The translations under genes and the position numbers were made by a program. Shown piece by piece: positions 42,337-53,669 of a stretch of 64,000 nt of DNA; positions within the stretch are counted from its first letter, which is position 1, and each line of letters starts with the position of its first letter. Location of the stretch: assembly GCA_900115795.1 (NCBI GenBank), contig FOXT01000010.1, forward strand, positions 62,001 through 126,000, read 5' to 3'. The DNA comes from Lachnospiraceae bacterium XBB1006 (GTDB lineage Bacteria > Bacillota > Clostridia > Lachnospirales > Lachnospiraceae). The notes beneath the pieces are model-generated. The model was not told where the DNA came from, made no database searches, and saw only the letters and a program-made list of their open reading frames with translations.

Positions 42337-42900
42337 CTATACACAAATCAAATCCTTAATTTTCCGGAAAACGCCTTCTTTAATCCCCTGAATCTTCATA
42401 ATATCTTCTATCGAGGAAAACTTTCCATTCTGCTCCCGATATGTAAGAATTAAATCAGCCTTCGCATCTCCAATTCCAGGAAGCGTAACTAAGGTCTGTT
42501 TGTCTGCTTCATTCAAATTCACCTTGCCTTCTTCTGCAGACGACTTCGGTTTACTCTCTCTACTCTTTCTCATTTCCTTTCTCGTACAGATATGAATCTG
42601 TTGTGCATCCGTCACCTTCGCTGCCTGATTCACACCGTCTAAACAGCCCTGCTTCGTCACACCGCCGGCTTGTTTGATTACTTCAAATACCCGTGTGTTC
42701 TCTGAAACCGGATAAACCCCCGGTTTCTTAACCGCACCATCAATCTGTACGTACCATGTAGATGTCTCCACTTCCGTTTCTTCTTTAGCAGATTCCTCCG
42801 GCTGTGTCAAAAATGCTTTCTCCACATCATTCTCACGGCCGCACCCTGCCAACAACAAACATAGCATAACACCGATTATCCAATATTGTATTCTCTTCAC
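42337..42900 (-). CDS. comEA: ComEA-like DNA-binding protein with a lipobox
   Basis: DNA receptor of the competence system, 187 residues. A hydrophobic N-terminus ends in LLAGC, so it is probably a lipoprotein and not the usual single-helix anchored form. A SLBB-like domain follows (about 48-105, VQIDGAVKKPGVYPV), then a basic linker and the C-terminal helix-hairpin-helix pair (KVNLNEADKQTLVTLPGIGDAKADLILTYR). It heads the unit comEA-regulator-kinase-GerMN-comEC and has a good promoter upstream. Confidence 0.88.
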   Translation of the reverse strand: MKRIQYWIIGVMLCLLLAGCGRENDVEKAFLTQPEESAKEETEVETSTWYVQIDGAVKKPGVYPVSENTRVFEVIKQAGGVTKQGCLDGVNQAAKVTDAQQIHICTRKEMRKSRESKPKSSAEEGKVNLNEADKQTLVTLPGIGDAKADLILTYREQNGKFSSIEDIMKIQGIKEGVFRKIKDLICV

Positions 42901-42976
42901 ATTGTACTCCTTTCTCGTCCATTCTATACCTCGAAAAAAAGTAAATGTTACAGAATATCATCAAAACGCCACTACT

Positions 42977-43005
42977 ATTTTACTCAAAAATTACAAGTAT
43001 TACAA
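42977..43005 (-). promoter_or_regulatory. Promoter of the comEA unit
   Basis: Minus-strand -35 TTGTAA (43000-43005) and -10 TAAAAT (42977-42982) with a 17-base spacer, in the 111-base gap after the output-less regulator gene. A direct repeat of TTGTAAT lies around the -35 box. Confidence 0.55.
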
Positions 43006-43011
43006 GAGTAT

Positions 43012-43764
43012 TTACGAAAAGAATTTTCCAAGCTCGCGAATTAATTTTTCCTTCTCAATACTTTTCAGTAAATATCCCTCCGGTTTCAGCGACAAGACCT
43101 GCACCACAGACTCCTTATCATCCTTGCCCGTCAAAAACATAACCGGAATATCTTTGGTGTCCGGTTCGCTTCGCAACATCGCCAAAACCTGTGGGCCACT
43201 GGTTACCGGCATTTCGTAGTCCAATAAAATCAAATCCGCATGATTGTTTCCCAACCATTTCAACGCCTGCATACCGGAATTTGCCATGGCAACCTGATAG
43301 AATTCCTTTAACCAGCCTCGAATCAGTCCCATGTAAGTCGTATCATCATCTACTATGAGAATACTCTTTTTCGGCTCCGCATTATCATACAGCTGTCCTT
43401 TTTTCTTAAGCTCCTTTAAAAAACTTTCGGTATCCAGTGGACGCAGAAACGTGTGGGCTACAATATTTTTTCCAAATTGTTTTTGAGCAAAGCCTAAATC
43501 CTCTTCCTCTCCTATGAGCAGAACCTGCTTTCCCGCTTCATCCAATTTTTCATCTAAAAAATGGAACACATCTGCCTTTACACTCTCCTTCTGATCCATG
43601 TAATACGCTACAATGTCAACATCCTTCAGTTTTTCATTCAGCGCGTTGATTTCTGTTGTACAAAAAATCACGTCCCATCCGGTTTCCGTCACCTTTTTTT
43701 CCAAAGCTTTTGTTAAAAAACTTTCCTTTACCCCTACTAACAATAACGTATACTTTTCTCTCAT
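43012..43764 (-). CDS. Response regulator with degenerate and intact receiver domains, no output domain
   Basis: Soluble protein of 250 residues. The first half (about 3-110) looks like a receiver fold lacking the phosphorylation Asp. The second (about 125-248) is a canonical receiver with IVDDDTTY, phospho-Asp in LILLDYEMPVTSG, FLTGKDDK and LLKSIEKEK. No DNA-binding or enzymatic domain follows, so it likely works through protein contacts or as a phosphate relay for the hybrid kinase. The start at 43764 has AAGGAG 5 bases upstream; a TTG-like earlier start overlaps the kinase gene. Confidence 0.82.
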   Translation of the reverse strand: MREKYTLLLVGVKESFLTKALEKKVTETGWDVIFCTTEINALNEKLKDVDIVAYYMDQKESVKADVFHFLDEKLDEAGKQVLLIGEEEDLGFAQKQFGKNIVAHTFLRPLDTESFLKELKKKGQLYDNAEPKKSILIVDDDTTYMGLIRGWLKEFYQVAMANSGMQALKWLGNNHADLILLDYEMPVTSGPQVLAMLRSEPDTKDIPVMFLTGKDDKESVVQVLSLKPEGYLLKSIEKEKLIRELGKFFS

Positions 43765-43777
43765 AAGCGCTCCTTTT

Positions 43778-46700
43778 CTATGGTAATATTTCCTTGATTC
43801 CATCCCAGTCTAATTGTTTCATCAGCCGAATAACATTGTCCATTCGCCCCTCCTCCTCTTTCGGGAGTTGATACTGCATAATGGATTCCAAAACCATTTC
43901 CATTGCATCATAGTCCATGGTATCGCAAAACTCCTTCATCGCAAGGTAGGCATCGGCAAGCATTTCCGGTTCTATCAATGCCTTCTCCTGTTCTCCCTTC
44001 CGCCTTATAAAGGCTTCTAACGGTTCCTTATAGGAAGTAAACAAGGATAACAGCTCCCTGTTGTGCGCGTTAATGAATTCCAAATCTCCACGCTTCCCGG
44101 CATCTTCTAACGTAGCCGCCATTTCGGATAGCTCCTTGGCGCCAATGATACGCGCTGAGCTCTTTAGCGCATGTACTTTTACGGTATAAAACTCATACGC
44201 TTTTTCTGTATAGGCATCCGCGATTTCTTTATAATGATCGGACAGGGTCTCATAAAACGTCCGCAGCGCGGCAAGAAATTCCTTTTCACCACCGCAATTC
44301 TTCACGCCGTCTTTCACTGATAAATCCACATGTTCAGACAACCAGAGCACTTCTTCACTTAGCGTTTTTTGTTCTTCTATCACCGCCAAGTCCGGTTCCC
44401 CTATAAGATTCGATGGTATAAATTGACGTAAAGTTTCCTCCAATTGCTTTCCATCCACCGGTTTTGGTAAATATCCCTGGAAACCACGCTCCTTATAATA
44501 GTCTTCTCCGTTCGTAGCCGCATTTGCCGTTAACGCAATAACCGGTGTTGTTATCTGCTTTTCCTGCAGCCTCCTTCTGGTTTCAATGCCATCCATCTGT
44601 GGCATCATATGATCCAGTAAAATAACATGGTACCTTTCTTTTTCCGCTTGTTCCAAACAGTCCGCCCCGCTCATTACCGTCGTAATATTTACTTGTGTAG
44701 CAGACAATAGCCCCGTAATCACCTGCAGGTTCATTTCGTTGTCATCCACTAACAGCACCTTTGCCTCCGGTGCCACAAATAACGGAACGTACGACGCATA
44801 CCGTTCTTCTTCCTCTTTTCCTTCTTCAAACTCTCCAATTGGTGTCTTATCCACAATGCCTTGTTTTAAGGTAAAGAAAAAGGTAGAACCCTCACCATAC
44901 ACGCTTTCACAGGAAATATTTCCTCCCATTAAGGTCACAAACTGTTTTGAAATATCGAGTCCTAAGCCGGTTCCCTGAATTCCACTGTTCCGTCGCTCAT
45001 CTAACCGCTCAAAGGTTCCAAACAGCTTGTCCATATCTTCCTCCCGGATTCCGATTCCGGTATCTTTTACACCATACAAAATGGTAACCTCCGTATCCGT
45101 CTGTTCCAAAACTTTCATAAACAGATTTAAGGAACCAATTTCCGTATACTTCACAGCATTCGTCAGCAGATTTAACATAACCTGTTTGATTTTTCCATCA
45201 TCACCGTACAACCGTTGTGGTATGGTTTCATCCACGTCATATGTAAATCCAAGATCTTTTTCATTGCTGCGTACCCGAATCATTGTTATCAACGAACGCA
45301 ACAGCTCTTCCACGGAATATTCCCGATTGACCAGATTCATTTTTCCGGATTCAATTTTCGATAAATCCAGAATGTCATTTATTAAGGATAAAAGAGAGTC
45401 CGCGGCACGTTTTATGGACTGCGCATACTGTCCCACATGCTTCACATAAGGTTCCATATCCTGGCGTTTGTCCTCTCGCAAAATCATCTCATCCATACCC
45501 ATTATGGTATTAATCGGCGTACGAATTTCATGTGACATATTGGCCAAAAATCGGGACTTCGCACTATTTGCCCGCTCTGCCTCTTCCTTCGCTGCCCGGA
45601 TTTCATCATATTGTCTGGAAATAATTGTTGCACGCATAATCTTCATAACCAGCAAAATCAAGACCACAGCCGCAAGCAACACAATCATCACTCTCACCGC
45701 CAGCAATTCTAAAAACCGAGGTTTTTTGTACAAATGAAAGGTCTCATCCCGAAGTACATCATAGGTGATTGCATCAAGCACCTGCACATGTAAAGTATAT
45801 CTTCCATAAGGTAAATTCGTATAACTAAGTGGCGTCATCTCGTCTTTGTACCGCGTTGTTCCCTGGTCGTTTGCTCCCTCCAAATAAATATGCAACAACG
45901 GATTCGTCAATCGATAATCCAAAATTGCAGTCTCCATCTGAATTCGTTTCGCATTTGCAGGAATTTGATAGACGCCTTTCTTATCAACCTCTACCTCCTG
46001 TTCGTCGCACATAATGCGATTTACCCAAATATGAAAATCATCTTTTAATAAATTATACTGATTTACCGACACCATCCGCACCCCATCAATGCAGCAGAGC
46101 AAATAATGCCCCTCCTCATCTAACATGGTATTCCATGCATTGGCCGTTAACGCCGTGGAAAATCCTCTTGCATGGTCAAGGAGTGTATAATGATACGCTT
46201 CTTTATCTGCAAGCAAATCCTTCATTTTCACAATAAGAATTCCTGCACTCGAGCTCACCCAGGCTTCCTCATTTTCCGAAATATAAATATCATAATTATT
46301 GGTGTAGGGAAAATTATTTAATTTCCGCACGGTTTTGCAATTGTCGTAATACAACGCATTGCTGGTCACATACAGATATCCGTCTTTATAAGATATAATC
46401 CGCAGCACAACCGGTGTCGCAAGTCCACGTTGTTCCCCAATATGCTCAAGAAGCTTTCCGTCCTTTATGCGATACACCCCATCACCATCCGAACCTGCAA
46501 GCAGGCTTCCGTCCTTACACTCCACCATGGACAAAATCTGTGGTGCCTTCAACCCCTCTTGTTCTCCAATGGTTGCTACCACCTTCTTATTCCGAATAAC
46601 GGAAATTCCCATATTACTGGTGGCATAAATCGTACCATCCGACGTTTCCATTGCAAATCGAAAACGTCCCCCCAGCGTATGTCCCTGCGCCTCATTAAAG

Positions 46701-47971
46701 GCCGTCACTTCACCCTTTTCACTTACACAAAGTAATCCATCTTTTCCATAGGTACTGATCCAAAGATTTCCTTTCCTATCCTTCATAAGGTGGCGCACAC
46801 GCACATCTCGAAAGTACTCCAGATAATCATATTTCAATGGTTTCATGGTTCTTGTATCCAGCATAACCAGTCCATTATCCATTGCAATGTAAAGGTTGTT
46901 TTTTATTACCAAAACGCTATTTACAACCCCTTCTTCCAGTCCTGCTTTCTCGAACACATTATAAAAAAGATTCTGGGAATATTCCATAATGCCCTGCTTG
47001 TTTGAAGCAAACCAGATATTCCCCTGGTCATCTCGAATTACATCCGAAATGGAACTTTCGAAATTATCTTTCTTAAGGGATGTGATTTTGCCCGATGCAC
47101 TCACGTATCCCAATCCGTTTTCTGCGCAAAAGAAAAATCCGTTGGTATACTCATCGCACATTATTTTGTTGAAATATGAAACTTTTCCTATTCTATACGT
47201 ATTTTTCGTTTTTAGATGATTGTCCACTAATTTCAATCGTTCTACGATGTTATCGGACGTTCCCACCACAAACTCAGAATTTCCCATGTAGGCCGCCGAT
47301 GTATAATAAATACCGTCTTCCTTATAATCCATCTTCTGAATCAGTTTATCATCCTGCATCAGATACAGGCTTCCTCCATTGGTAACCGCGCACACCAGAT
47401 TATCCTCACCTGCAACCAGCGAACGTACCCCGGAAATATCCTTCCAAGCATCCCCCTGTTTTACGCTGTGATCCTTTAATATGCGCGCACTACCTCCCAC
47501 GGTACCCACATAAATACACCCGTCTCCATCTTCCACCAACGCACGAATCGAGTACGACGGTAGTCCCTCTTTTGGGGTAAAAAACTCTATTTTTTCGGTA
47601 TTAGGTCTATAGCATGCCAATCCGGAATCATTGGTACCAATCCACAACATTCCCTTTGTATCTGTATACAATACCATTACGTTTGCAATGCGACGATCCA
47701 AATCAATTCGTTCAAATCGTACCCCGTCAAAGCGATACAATCCGGAATAGGTACCAATCCAAATATATCCGTCCAAAGTCTGTGCCACTGCATTGATTTC
47801 CGAGGACACTAATCCCTTCGTATTATCGTATACTACGGCTTCATATTCAGCACGATAATCCACCGCTTTTGGCTCCTGCTTCTGGGCGTTCCTTGTCGCT
47901 AAAACATACCCATGACTACATAATAAGCAAAAACAAAGAATCGTCCCTAAGATTACCTTTGTCTTCCTCAT
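43778..47971 (-). CDS. Hybrid sensor histidine kinase with Reg_prop beta-propeller, receiver and HPt
   Basis: Large membrane sensor of 1397 residues. A signal peptide is followed by an extracellular two-component-regulator propeller of many repeats (for example [28 protein letters not shown]) up to about residue 670, a Y_Y_Y-like domain ([12 protein letters not shown]) and one transmembrane helix (about 760-780). Then come HisKA (His near 813 in SHEIRTPIN), the ATPase domain (DTGIGI, GTGLGL), a receiver (Asp near 1119, [11 protein letters not shown]) and a C-terminal HPt (His near 1267, [12 protein letters not shown]). The architecture resembles polysaccharide-sensing hybrids of Bacteroidetes but without the AraC domain; phosphate probably passes to the receiver encoded next. 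Confidence 0.9.
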   Translation of the reverse strand: MRKTKVILGTILCFCLLCSHGYVLATRNAQKQEPKAVDYRAEYEAVVYDNTKGLVSSEINAVAQTLDGYIWIGTYSGLYRFDGVRFERIDLDRRIANVMVLYTDTKGMLWIGTNDSGLACYRPNTEKIEFFTPKEGLPSYSIRALVEDGDGCIYVGTVGGSARILKDHSVKQGDAWKDISGVRSLVAGEDNLVCAVTNGGSLYLMQDDKLIQKMDYKEDGIYYTSAAYMGNSEFVVGTSDNIVERLKLVDNHLKTKNTYRIGKVSYFNKIMCDEYTNGFFFCAENGLGYVSASGKITSLKKDNFESSISDVIRDDQGNIWFASNKQGIMEYSQNLFYNVFEKAGLEEGVVNSVLVIKNNLYIAMDNGLVMLDTRTMKPLKYDYLEYFRDVRVRHLMKDRKGNLWISTYGKDGLLCVSEKGEVTAFNEAQGHTLGGRFRFAMETSDGTIYATSNMGISVIRNKKVVATIGEQEGLKAPQILSMVECKDGSLLAGSDGDGVYRIKDGKLLEHIGEQRGLATPVVLRIISYKDGYLYVTSNALYYDNCKTVRKLNNFPYTNNYDIYISENEEAWVSSSAGILIVKMKDLLADKEAYHYTLLDHARGFSTALTANAWNTMLDEEGHYLLCCIDGVRMVSVNQYNLLKDDFHIWVNRIMCDEQEVEVDKKGVYQIPANAKRIQMETAILDYRLTNPLLHIYLEGANDQGTTRYKDEMTPLSYTNLPYGRYTLHVQVLDAITYDVLRDETFHLYKKPRFLELLAVRVMIVLLAAVVLILLVMKIMRATIISRQYDEIRAAKEEAERANSAKSRFLANMSHEIRTPINTIMGMDEMILREDKRQDMEPYVKHVGQYAQSIKRAADSLLSLINDILDLSKIESGKMNLVNREYSVEELLRSLITMIRVRSNEKDLGFTYDVDETIPQRLYGDDGKIKQVMLNLLTNAVKYTEIGSLNLFMKVLEQTDTEVTILYGVKDTGIGIREEDMDKLFGTFERLDERRNSGIQGTGLGLDISKQFVTLMGGNISCESVYGEGSTFFFTLKQGIVDKTPIGEFEEGKEEEERYASYVPLFVAPEAKVLLVDDNEMNLQVITGLLSATQVNITTVMSGADCLEQAEKERYHVILLDHMMPQMDGIETRRRLQEKQITTPVIALTANAATNGEDYYKERGFQGYLPKPVDGKQLEETLRQFIPSNLIGEPDLAVIEEQKTLSEEVLWLSEHVDLSVKDGVKNCGGEKEFLAALRTFYETLSDHYKEIADAYTEKAYEFYTVKVHALKSSARIIGAKELSEMAATLEDAGKRGDLEFINAHNRELLSLFTSYKEPLEAFIRRKGEQEKALIEPEMLADAYLAMKEFCDTMDYDAMEMVLESIMQYQLPKEEEGRMDNVIRLMKQLDWDGIKEILP

Positions 47972-48031
47972 GGTATGCCTCCTTTACGCTATTTTCCTTT
48001 CCATTGTATCGAATAATTGTGGCGAAAGTAC

Positions 48032-48077
48032 GAAAAAAAGTATGCTCCGCCTGGGACTTTCCCAAAACAGAGCATAC
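48032..48077 (-). terminator. Intrinsic terminator of the pur operon
   Basis: GTATGCTC and GAGCATAC (48070-48077 with 48040-48047) form an 8-bp stem; on the minus strand it is followed by seven T. It lies 13 bases after the purD stop and just before the hybrid kinase promoter region. Confidence 0.8.
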
Positions 48078-48090
48078 CTGTTTTTCTTAT

Positions 48091-49359
48091 TTACTCAAGA
48101 AACGCATTTCCAATATCATTGCGCATATATTTTCCTTCAAAGTCTATCCACTTCGTTGCCTCATAGGCCTTTTTCCTTGCCTCTATCAGGTTCTCTCCTG
48201 TTGCCGTGATGCCGAGAACGCGCCCTCCATTGGTAACAAAAGAGCCATCCTTCTTGGCTGTTCCCGCATGAAAACAGAAATAATCTTCCTTCCCATCAAA
48301 GTAATCGCATCCGGAAATGACAAAACCTTTTTCATAAGACACCGGATAACCCTTTGACGCCAGAATTACACAAACTGCTGCGTTATCTGCGAACTGCAGT
48401 TCAATGGTATCAAGCGTGCCGTCTACACAAGCCTCCATCACCGTAAGCAAGTCATTCTTCATTCGCGGCAGTACTACCTGCGCCTCAGGATCTCCAAACC
48501 GCGCATTGTATTCAAGCACTTTTGGTCCCTGTGCCGTCAACATCAATCCAAAGAAAATAATTCCCTGAAACGGTCTTCCCTCTTGCGCCATCGCTGCCAC
48601 TGTAGGCTCAAAAATATGCTTCTGGCAATACGCCGCGATTTCTTCTGTATAAAACGGGCTTGGAGAAAACGTACCCATACCACCGGTATTTAACCCCGTG
48701 TCACCGTCGCCGGCCCGCTTATGATCCTGGGCAGACGTCATTGGCTTTATGGTCTTTCCATCACAGAAAGTCAAAACAGAAACTTCCCGTCCGGTCATGA
48801 ACTCCTCAACCACCAGCGTACTTCCGGCTTCCCCAAACTTCTTATCCAGCATAATTTCTTTTACACCTGCAAGCGCCTCATCCAGTGTGTTGCAGATTAA
48901 CACACCCTTTCCAAGTGCAAGACCATCTGCTTTTAGAACAATGGGCAACTTCGCCTGCTTCAAATACGCTTCTGCCTCGGTTGCATCGGTAAATTTCTCA
49001 TAGGCAGCCGTAGGAATTCCATATTTTTTCATCAGGTCTTTCGAAAAAGCCTTACTTCCCTCTAGAATCGCTGCATTCTTTCGTGGTCCAAACACCCGTA
49101 AGTTACGGGCCTCAAACACATCCACAATCCCACCTACTAAGGGGTCATCCATTCCGACTACCGTAAAGTCAATGCCCTCTTTTTCCGCAAAATCTGCTAA
49201 TTTATCAAACTCCATCGGCTTGATTGGCACCAAGGTCGCATCCTGGCCAATGCCGGCATTTCCCGGTGCACAATATATGGTTGTCACCTTTGGAGACTTC
49301 TTCAAACTTGTAACAATGGCATGTTCTCTACCACCGCTACCAATCACAAGTACCTTCAT
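48091..49359 (-). CDS. purD: Phosphoribosylamine-glycine ligase
   Basis: Second step of purine synthesis: joins phosphoribosylamine and glycine with ATP. The 422 residues start [15 protein letters not shown] and show the ATP-grasp features [25 protein letters not shown] and [12 protein letters not shown]. The start at 49359 (GGAGG 6 bases upstream, one-base overlap with the purN stop) gives the family N-terminus; in-frame starts further up lie inside purN. Last gene of purE-purM-purN-purD. Confidence 0.95.
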   Translation of the reverse strand: MKVLVIGSGGREHAIVTSLKKSPKVTTIYCAPGNAGIGQDATLVPIKPMEFDKLADFAEKEGIDFTVVGMDDPLVGGIVDVFEARNLRVFGPRKNAAILEGSKAFSKDLMKKYGIPTAAYEKFTDATEAEAYLKQAKLPIVLKADGLALGKGVLICNTLDEALAGVKEIMLDKKFGEAGSTLVVEEFMTGREVSVLTFCDGKTIKPMTSAQDHKRAGDGDTGLNTGGMGTFSPSPFYTEEIAAYCQKHIFEPTVAAMAQEGRPFQGIIFFGLMLTAQGPKVLEYNARFGDPEAQVVLPRMKNDLLTVMEACVDGTLDTIELQFADNAAVCVILASKGYPVSYEKGFVISGCDYFDGKEDYFCFHAGTAKKDGSFVTNGGRVLGITATGENLIEARKKAYEATKWIDFEGKYMRNDIGNAFLE

Positions 49360-49940
49360 CATATTCCTCCATTTGCAATCATGGCAATGGCTTTTGGCAA
49401 AATAATCCATTCTGCTTCTTCCATTACCCGTCGCTGTAAGCGTTGCGGGGTATCCCCCTCTTTTACTTCTACGGCCTTTTGCAAAATAATGGGGCCGGTA
49501 TCGGTTCCTTCATCCACAAAATGTACCGTCGCACCGGTCACCTTAACGCCACGGGCAAGAGCTGCTTCATGCACCTTCAATCCGTAGTAACCTTTTCCGC
49601 AAAAAGACGGAATCAACGACGGATGAATATTAATGATACGATTCTTATAGGCGCGCACCATCTCCTCCGATATGTTAACCAGATAACCGGCCAGCACCAC
49701 CAATTCAATTCCGTGGTCCTGCAAACACGTTAGCAATGCTTTGTGAAAAAGCGCCCGTGTCTCAAATTGTTTCGGGCTAATACATAACGCCTCAATATTC
49801 GCCTCCATAGCACGATGTAATGCATAGGCATTGGGGTTATTGCTTACCACCAGGGAAATTTCCACATTGGGAATCTTTGCATTGATAATCGCCTGTAAAT
49901 TGGTTCCGCCACCGGACACCAGAACAGCTACTTTTAGCAT
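49359..49940 (-). CDS. purN: Phosphoribosylglycinamide formyltransferase
   Basis: Third step of purine synthesis: formylates glycinamide ribonucleotide with 10-formyl-tetrahydrofolate. The 193 residues show the start [16 protein letters not shown], the catalytic region [10 protein letters not shown] and [13 protein letters not shown]. The start overlaps purM by 7 bases and the stop overlaps purD by one base, so the operon is tightly coupled. Confidence 0.95.
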   Translation of the reverse strand: MLKVAVLVSGGGTNLQAIINAKIPNVEISLVVSNNPNAYALHRAMEANIEALCISPKQFETRALFHKALLTCLQDHGIELVVLAGYLVNISEEMVRAYKNRIINIHPSLIPSFCGKGYYGLKVHEAALARGVKVTGATVHFVDEGTDTGPIILQKAVEVKEGDTPQRLQRRVMEEAEWIILPKAIAMIANGGI

Positions 49941-50959
49941 AATTCCACACCTTTTTCGCCCTTTACAATTTCACCCACTACGTAGGCCTTTTCACCGGCA
50001 TTTTCCACAGCTGCAAGCACCTTGTTCACATCCTGCTTGTCTACTGCCAGCACCATACCCAGTCCCATGTTGAAGGTATTGTACATCATCTGTTCTTCAA
50101 TCTTTCCGGTCTTCTGCAACAACTTAAAAATTGGCAATACCGGATAACTATCCTTCTTCACTACAGCCCTTCTACCCTCCGGAAGCATACGTGGAATATT
50201 TTCGTAAAATCCACCGCCGGTAATATGGCTGCAACCTTTAATTCTTACTCCTGCAGTCTGAATCTCCTGCAAGGTCTTAACATAAATCTTGGTCGGCATC
50301 AAAAGCGCCTCCCCAAGGGTTGTTCCTAATTCATCGTAATAGGTGTTCAAACTCTCTTTCGTCATCTCAAACACACTTCTTACCAAAGAAAATCCATTGC
50401 TATGTACACCACTTGATGCGATTCCGATTAACACATCGCCTTCTGCAATGTCTTTCCCTGTAATTAAATCTTTCTCGTCGCAAACACCAACTGCAAAACC
50501 GGCCACATCATACTCATCCTCCGGCATCAATCCCGGGTGCTCTGCTGTTTCGCCGCCGATCAAGGCCGCTCCTGCCTGGCGACATCCTTCTGCAACACCG
50601 CTTACGATGGTTGCAATCTTTTCCGGATAATTCTTTCCACACGCAATATAATCTAAGAAAAACAACGATTCACCTCCTGCGCAAGCTACATCATTGATGC
50701 ACATTGCCACGCAGTCAATCCCTATGGTATCGTGTTTGTCCAGCAAAAAGGCCAGTTTAATCTTTGTTCCAACGCCATCGGTTCCGGATAACAGCACCGG
50801 ATTCTCCATGTTTTTAAAATTTTTCATGGAAAATGCTCCGGAAAATCCACCCAAACCGCCTAACACTTCTGGGCGCATGGTCTTTTTCACATGCTCTTTC
50901 ATTAATTCTACTGATTTGTATCCGGCTTCAATATCAACGCCTGCCTTCTTGTAATCCAT
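49934..50959 (-). CDS. purM: Phosphoribosylformylglycinamidine cyclo-ligase
   Basis: Fifth step of purine synthesis: closes the imidazole ring to aminoimidazole ribonucleotide using ATP. The 341 residues carry [42 protein letters not shown] and [13 protein letters not shown]. purE ends 18 bases upstream and purN overlaps downstream. Confidence 0.96.
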   Translation of the reverse strand: MDYKKAGVDIEAGYKSVELMKEHVKKTMRPEVLGGLGGFSGAFSMKNFKNMENPVLLSGTDGVGTKIKLAFLLDKHDTIGIDCVAMCINDVACAGGESLFFLDYIACGKNYPEKIATIVSGVAEGCRQAGAALIGGETAEHPGLMPEDEYDVAGFAVGVCDEKDLITGKDIAEGDVLIGIASSGVHSNGFSLVRSVFEMTKESLNTYYDELGTTLGEALLMPTKIYVKTLQEIQTAGVRIKGCSHITGGGFYENIPRMLPEGRRAVVKKDSYPVLPIFKLLQKTGKIEEQMMYNTFNMGLGMVLAVDKQDVNKVLAAVENAGEKAYVVGEIVKGEKGVELC

Positions 50960-50977
50960 CTTCTTTCCTCCCTATTC

Positions 50978-51487
50978 CTACTGTTCCATATACGCCTTTC
51001 GGCCGATATCCTGTAATTTTGCATCCTTTTCTTCTACCTGACGCTTTAACTTCGCCGAATAATCCTTCACCCGTTTCAAAAGCGCCTCATCCGAAGTCGC
51101 CAAAATCTTTGCTGCAAGAAGTCCTGCATTGGCGCCTCCATTGATTGCAACGGTTGCCACCGGAATTCCGGACGGCATCTGCACAATAGAATACAGAGAA
51201 TCTCTTCCGCCAAGGGATGTGGTGTGCATTGGGATACCGATAACCGGCATTGGGAAAATCGCGGCACACATACCTGGCAAATGTGCAGCCATTCCGGCTC
51301 CTGCAATTATGACCTTAAAGCCCTTCTCCTCAGCGCTCTTTGCATAGTCAAAAAACACATCCGGTTCTCTGTGGGCCGAAATAATGGTCATCTCGTAGGA
51401 AACGCCTAATTCGTCCAAAATGTCTGCTGCTTTACTCATGATTGGCAGATCTGAATCACTGCCCATAACAATACCAACTAATGCCAT
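50978..51487 (-). CDS. purE: 5-(carboxyamino)imidazole ribonucleotide mutase
   Basis: Moves the carboxyl group to form carboxyaminoimidazole ribonucleotide. The 169 residues begin with VGIVMGSDSDLPIM and contain SAHREPD and IAGAGMAAHLPG, the class I PurE hallmarks. No purK is adjacent. First gene of the pur operon, directly behind the promoter at 51518-51546. Confidence 0.95.
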   Translation of the reverse strand: MALVGIVMGSDSDLPIMSKAADILDELGVSYEMTIISAHREPDVFFDYAKSAEEKGFKVIIAGAGMAAHLPGMCAAIFPMPVIGIPMHTTSLGGRDSLYSIVQMPSGIPVATVAINGGANAGLLAAKILATSDEALLKRVKDYSAKLKRQVEEKDAKLQDIGRKAYMEQ

Positions 51488-51517
51488 TGTTACTCCTTTC
51501 TATAAACCTTGGGAATT

Positions 51518-51546
51518 TATATATGGTCGTTGCACACCTTCGTCAA
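51518..51546 (-). promoter_or_regulatory. Promoter of the purEMND operon
   Basis: Minus-strand -35 TTGACG (51541-51546) and -10 TATATA (51518-51523) with a 17-base spacer. The leader is only about 25-30 bases long, leaving no room for a purine riboswitch. Confidence 0.65.
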
Positions 51547-51573
51547 TTGGGGTGACTGGTGCAAAAACCTTGA

Positions 51574-51597
51574 AAGTGGGAGCTTTCGCTCCCACTT
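51574..51597 (-). terminator. Hairpin terminator after the M29-type aminopeptidase gene
   Basis: A perfect 10-bp stem (51588-51597 with 51574-51583) closes on a GAAA tetraloop in the minus-strand RNA, 7 bases after the stop codon. The T-run behind it is short. Confidence 0.65.
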
Positions 51598-51603
51598 ATC
51601 AAC

Positions 51604-53640
51604 TTAGTTCATGGAATCTAATGGTTTATTCAACTCCTCAGTTCCCGGTAATACGAATCGGCCACCGCTGATTAAGTCAATGGTGGTTCCATCATGACGA
51701 ACTACCGTAATGGTGTCAAGTTCGTTATATGGGATGGTAATATCGGTATGGCAGTTAAAGTAAGCTGCTGCCTTATCCGTATCACGCAATAAGGATTTCT
51801 CGTTATCTTTTGCAATTACTTCTTTGCCATCCGGATTAAATACCTTTACATCCTCAGAACGGCTGTAGCAGGTATCTCCCATAGCAAAATGTGGTCCCGT
51901 CTTCTCAGCAATTAAGATTGGCAACTGTGCCTGAATATCATACTCTTTACCCATCTTATATGCAACGGTATTGGTACCGATAGCAAATTCACCAATCGGC
52001 ACGGTCTCATGGTTAAATAACACATTATCCATCATATATTTCTTGTTGTCTTCGTCCTTCTCGAAGTTTGCACAATTGTAGGATTTAATCATACCATCCT
52101 CCAATTCAATTTCTAACTCCTTGAAGTTTAAACCATTTAAGTAAACCTGGGTTACATGCAATAATCCATTGGTTCCTTTTAATACCGGAGAAGTAAATAC
52201 TTCACCTACCGGAATGTTTACATCCGCAACGCAGTTTTCAAATGCACTTTCTTTTTCCGGATTTGAAAGTTCATGAATCTTTATGGTTAAGTCTGTGCGG
52301 TTTGCACCTCTACCTTTTACCTTTACAACATCCGCCTGATCAAGTGCATCGATTAATTTCTGCTGGATGGTTTCATAGGTCTTGTAATCTAAAGTATTAA
52401 CTTTTACCGTTTCTGCGAAAATTTCCTTGAATTTCGGTCCAATTTCAGGAATCGGATAGGAAATAATCGTAAAGCTTCTCTCTTCCGGATTGATGTACTC
52501 GGAATTTAATTCCATTGACTGACCGGAGAACTGTGTCTCCAATTTACGCTGCTTCTCGTCGAACTGAATTGCTTCGTCTTTTCTCTTTGGATCGAATTCC
52601 TTCTCTCCGAAAGTCTCAAGAACAGCCGGACCTGCATATCCATTTGCCCATACTTTCTGTGCTTCATATGCCTGACGTGCAGTTTCCAGGTAACGTTCTA
52701 CATATGCTTTATCCAGATACAATGCCATATCTTCCTTATGGTCATAGTTATACTGACGGTTTGCTTCTGTAGTAGAAATAACCGCTGCGCTACAGGTAGC
52801 CTTTACGCCATAACCTTCAATATTCTGAACTGCATAACGCATCATACGCTCAAATCCTAATGCATAGTAAAGACGAATACTCTTTTTCGTCTTTAAATCT
52901 ACCTTCAGACGCTCATATCCAATGCGGAATCCTTCTGTAAAAGTAAAGGCCATAGCCTTTACTTCGTCTTCGGAAAGGCTATTGATAAACTCCGCCGTCT
53001 TAATCTCATTCTCGGTTACATGAACACCCATGTAGTATAAATAACGTAAATCGGTTAAATCTGCATTGCAAATGATATCCAGGAAATAATCCCATTCCGG
53101 ATTCACCATTTCACGAATACGTACTTCCTGCTGAATCTCCACATAATCATGTGCAAACTCAGATAAAATGGTTCTTAATTCTTCTCCGGTGATATCTTTT
53201 TCCTCGAAGCGATTGTAAATCTGTACAAATAATTCTTCTAAAATCGTTATAATCTGCTTTTTACCGGTTAATGCACTGGCAAAAAGGTTGGATATACGAT
53301 AATATAAGTGAGACAAAACCTGTCCCATATCACCCAGCTTTTCAACAGCATACGCTGGATTTCCATAGCTGGTAGCGTAGTTTTCTTCATAAAACTCCTC
53401 GTATACTTTCTTATTATAAGCCTGTAATTCTTCTAAAGAAAGCTTACGATATTCCCCTTTTTCACTTAAATCATAAATCTCTTCCATGAGAAGGATTTTC
53501 TCAGCTGTTTTCTTGAAGTAATCCTGGAACTTTGCATCCACACTGGACTCCGTAAGGATTTCTCTAATTCTGCCAACAACAAGTTCATTGCGCTCTTTTA
53601 CAGCTTCATTTTCTTCTTTCGTCATTTCACGATAACCCAT
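51604..53640 (-). CDS. M29-type aminopeptidase with a long N-terminal extension
   Basis: Metal-dependent aminopeptidase of 678 residues. The C-terminal half matches AmpS/AmpT enzymes: TDLTIKI, VPVGEVF-type motif (NIPVGEVFTSPV), GEFAIGTN, EKTGPHFAMGD and CHTDITI supply the expected Glu, His and Asp metal ligands. The N-terminal 250 residues are helical and charged, nearly doubling the usual 400-residue length. No signal peptide is seen, so it is probably cytoplasmic peptide turnover. The start at 53640 has GGAG upstream and avoids overlap with the preceding gene; earlier in-frame starts reach into it. Confidence 0.8.
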   Translation of the reverse strand: MGYREMTKEENEAVKERNELVVGRIREILTESSVDAKFQDYFKKTAEKILLMEEIYDLSEKGEYRKLSLEELQAYNKKVYEEFYEENYATSYGNPAYAVEKLGDMGQVLSHLYYRISNLFASALTGKKQIITILEELFVQIYNRFEEKDITGEELRTILSEFAHDYVEIQQEVRIREMVNPEWDYFLDIICNADLTDLRYLYYMGVHVTENEIKTAEFINSLSEDEVKAMAFTFTEGFRIGYERLKVDLKTKKSIRLYYALGFERMMRYAVQNIEGYGVKATCSAAVISTTEANRQYNYDHKEDMALYLDKAYVERYLETARQAYEAQKVWANGYAGPAVLETFGEKEFDPKRKDEAIQFDEKQRKLETQFSGQSMELNSEYINPEERSFTIISYPIPEIGPKFKEIFAETVKVNTLDYKTYETIQQKLIDALDQADVVKVKGRGANRTDLTIKIHELSNPEKESAFENCVADVNIPVGEVFTSPVLKGTNGLLHVTQVYLNGLNFKELEIELEDGMIKSYNCANFEKDEDNKKYMMDNVLFNHETVPIGEFAIGTNTVAYKMGKEYDIQAQLPILIAEKTGPHFAMGDTCYSRSEDVKVFNPDGKEVIAKDNEKSLLRDTDKAAAYFNCHTDITIPYNELDTITVVRHDGTTIDLISGGRFVLPGTEELNKPLDSMN

Positions 53641-53669
53641 AATTACGTTCTCCTTTTCTCCTTTTTCAT

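Noticed and set aside
51488-51546. Purine riboswitch ahead of purE
   Set aside because: The predicted leader is only 25-30 bases long, too short for the aptamer.
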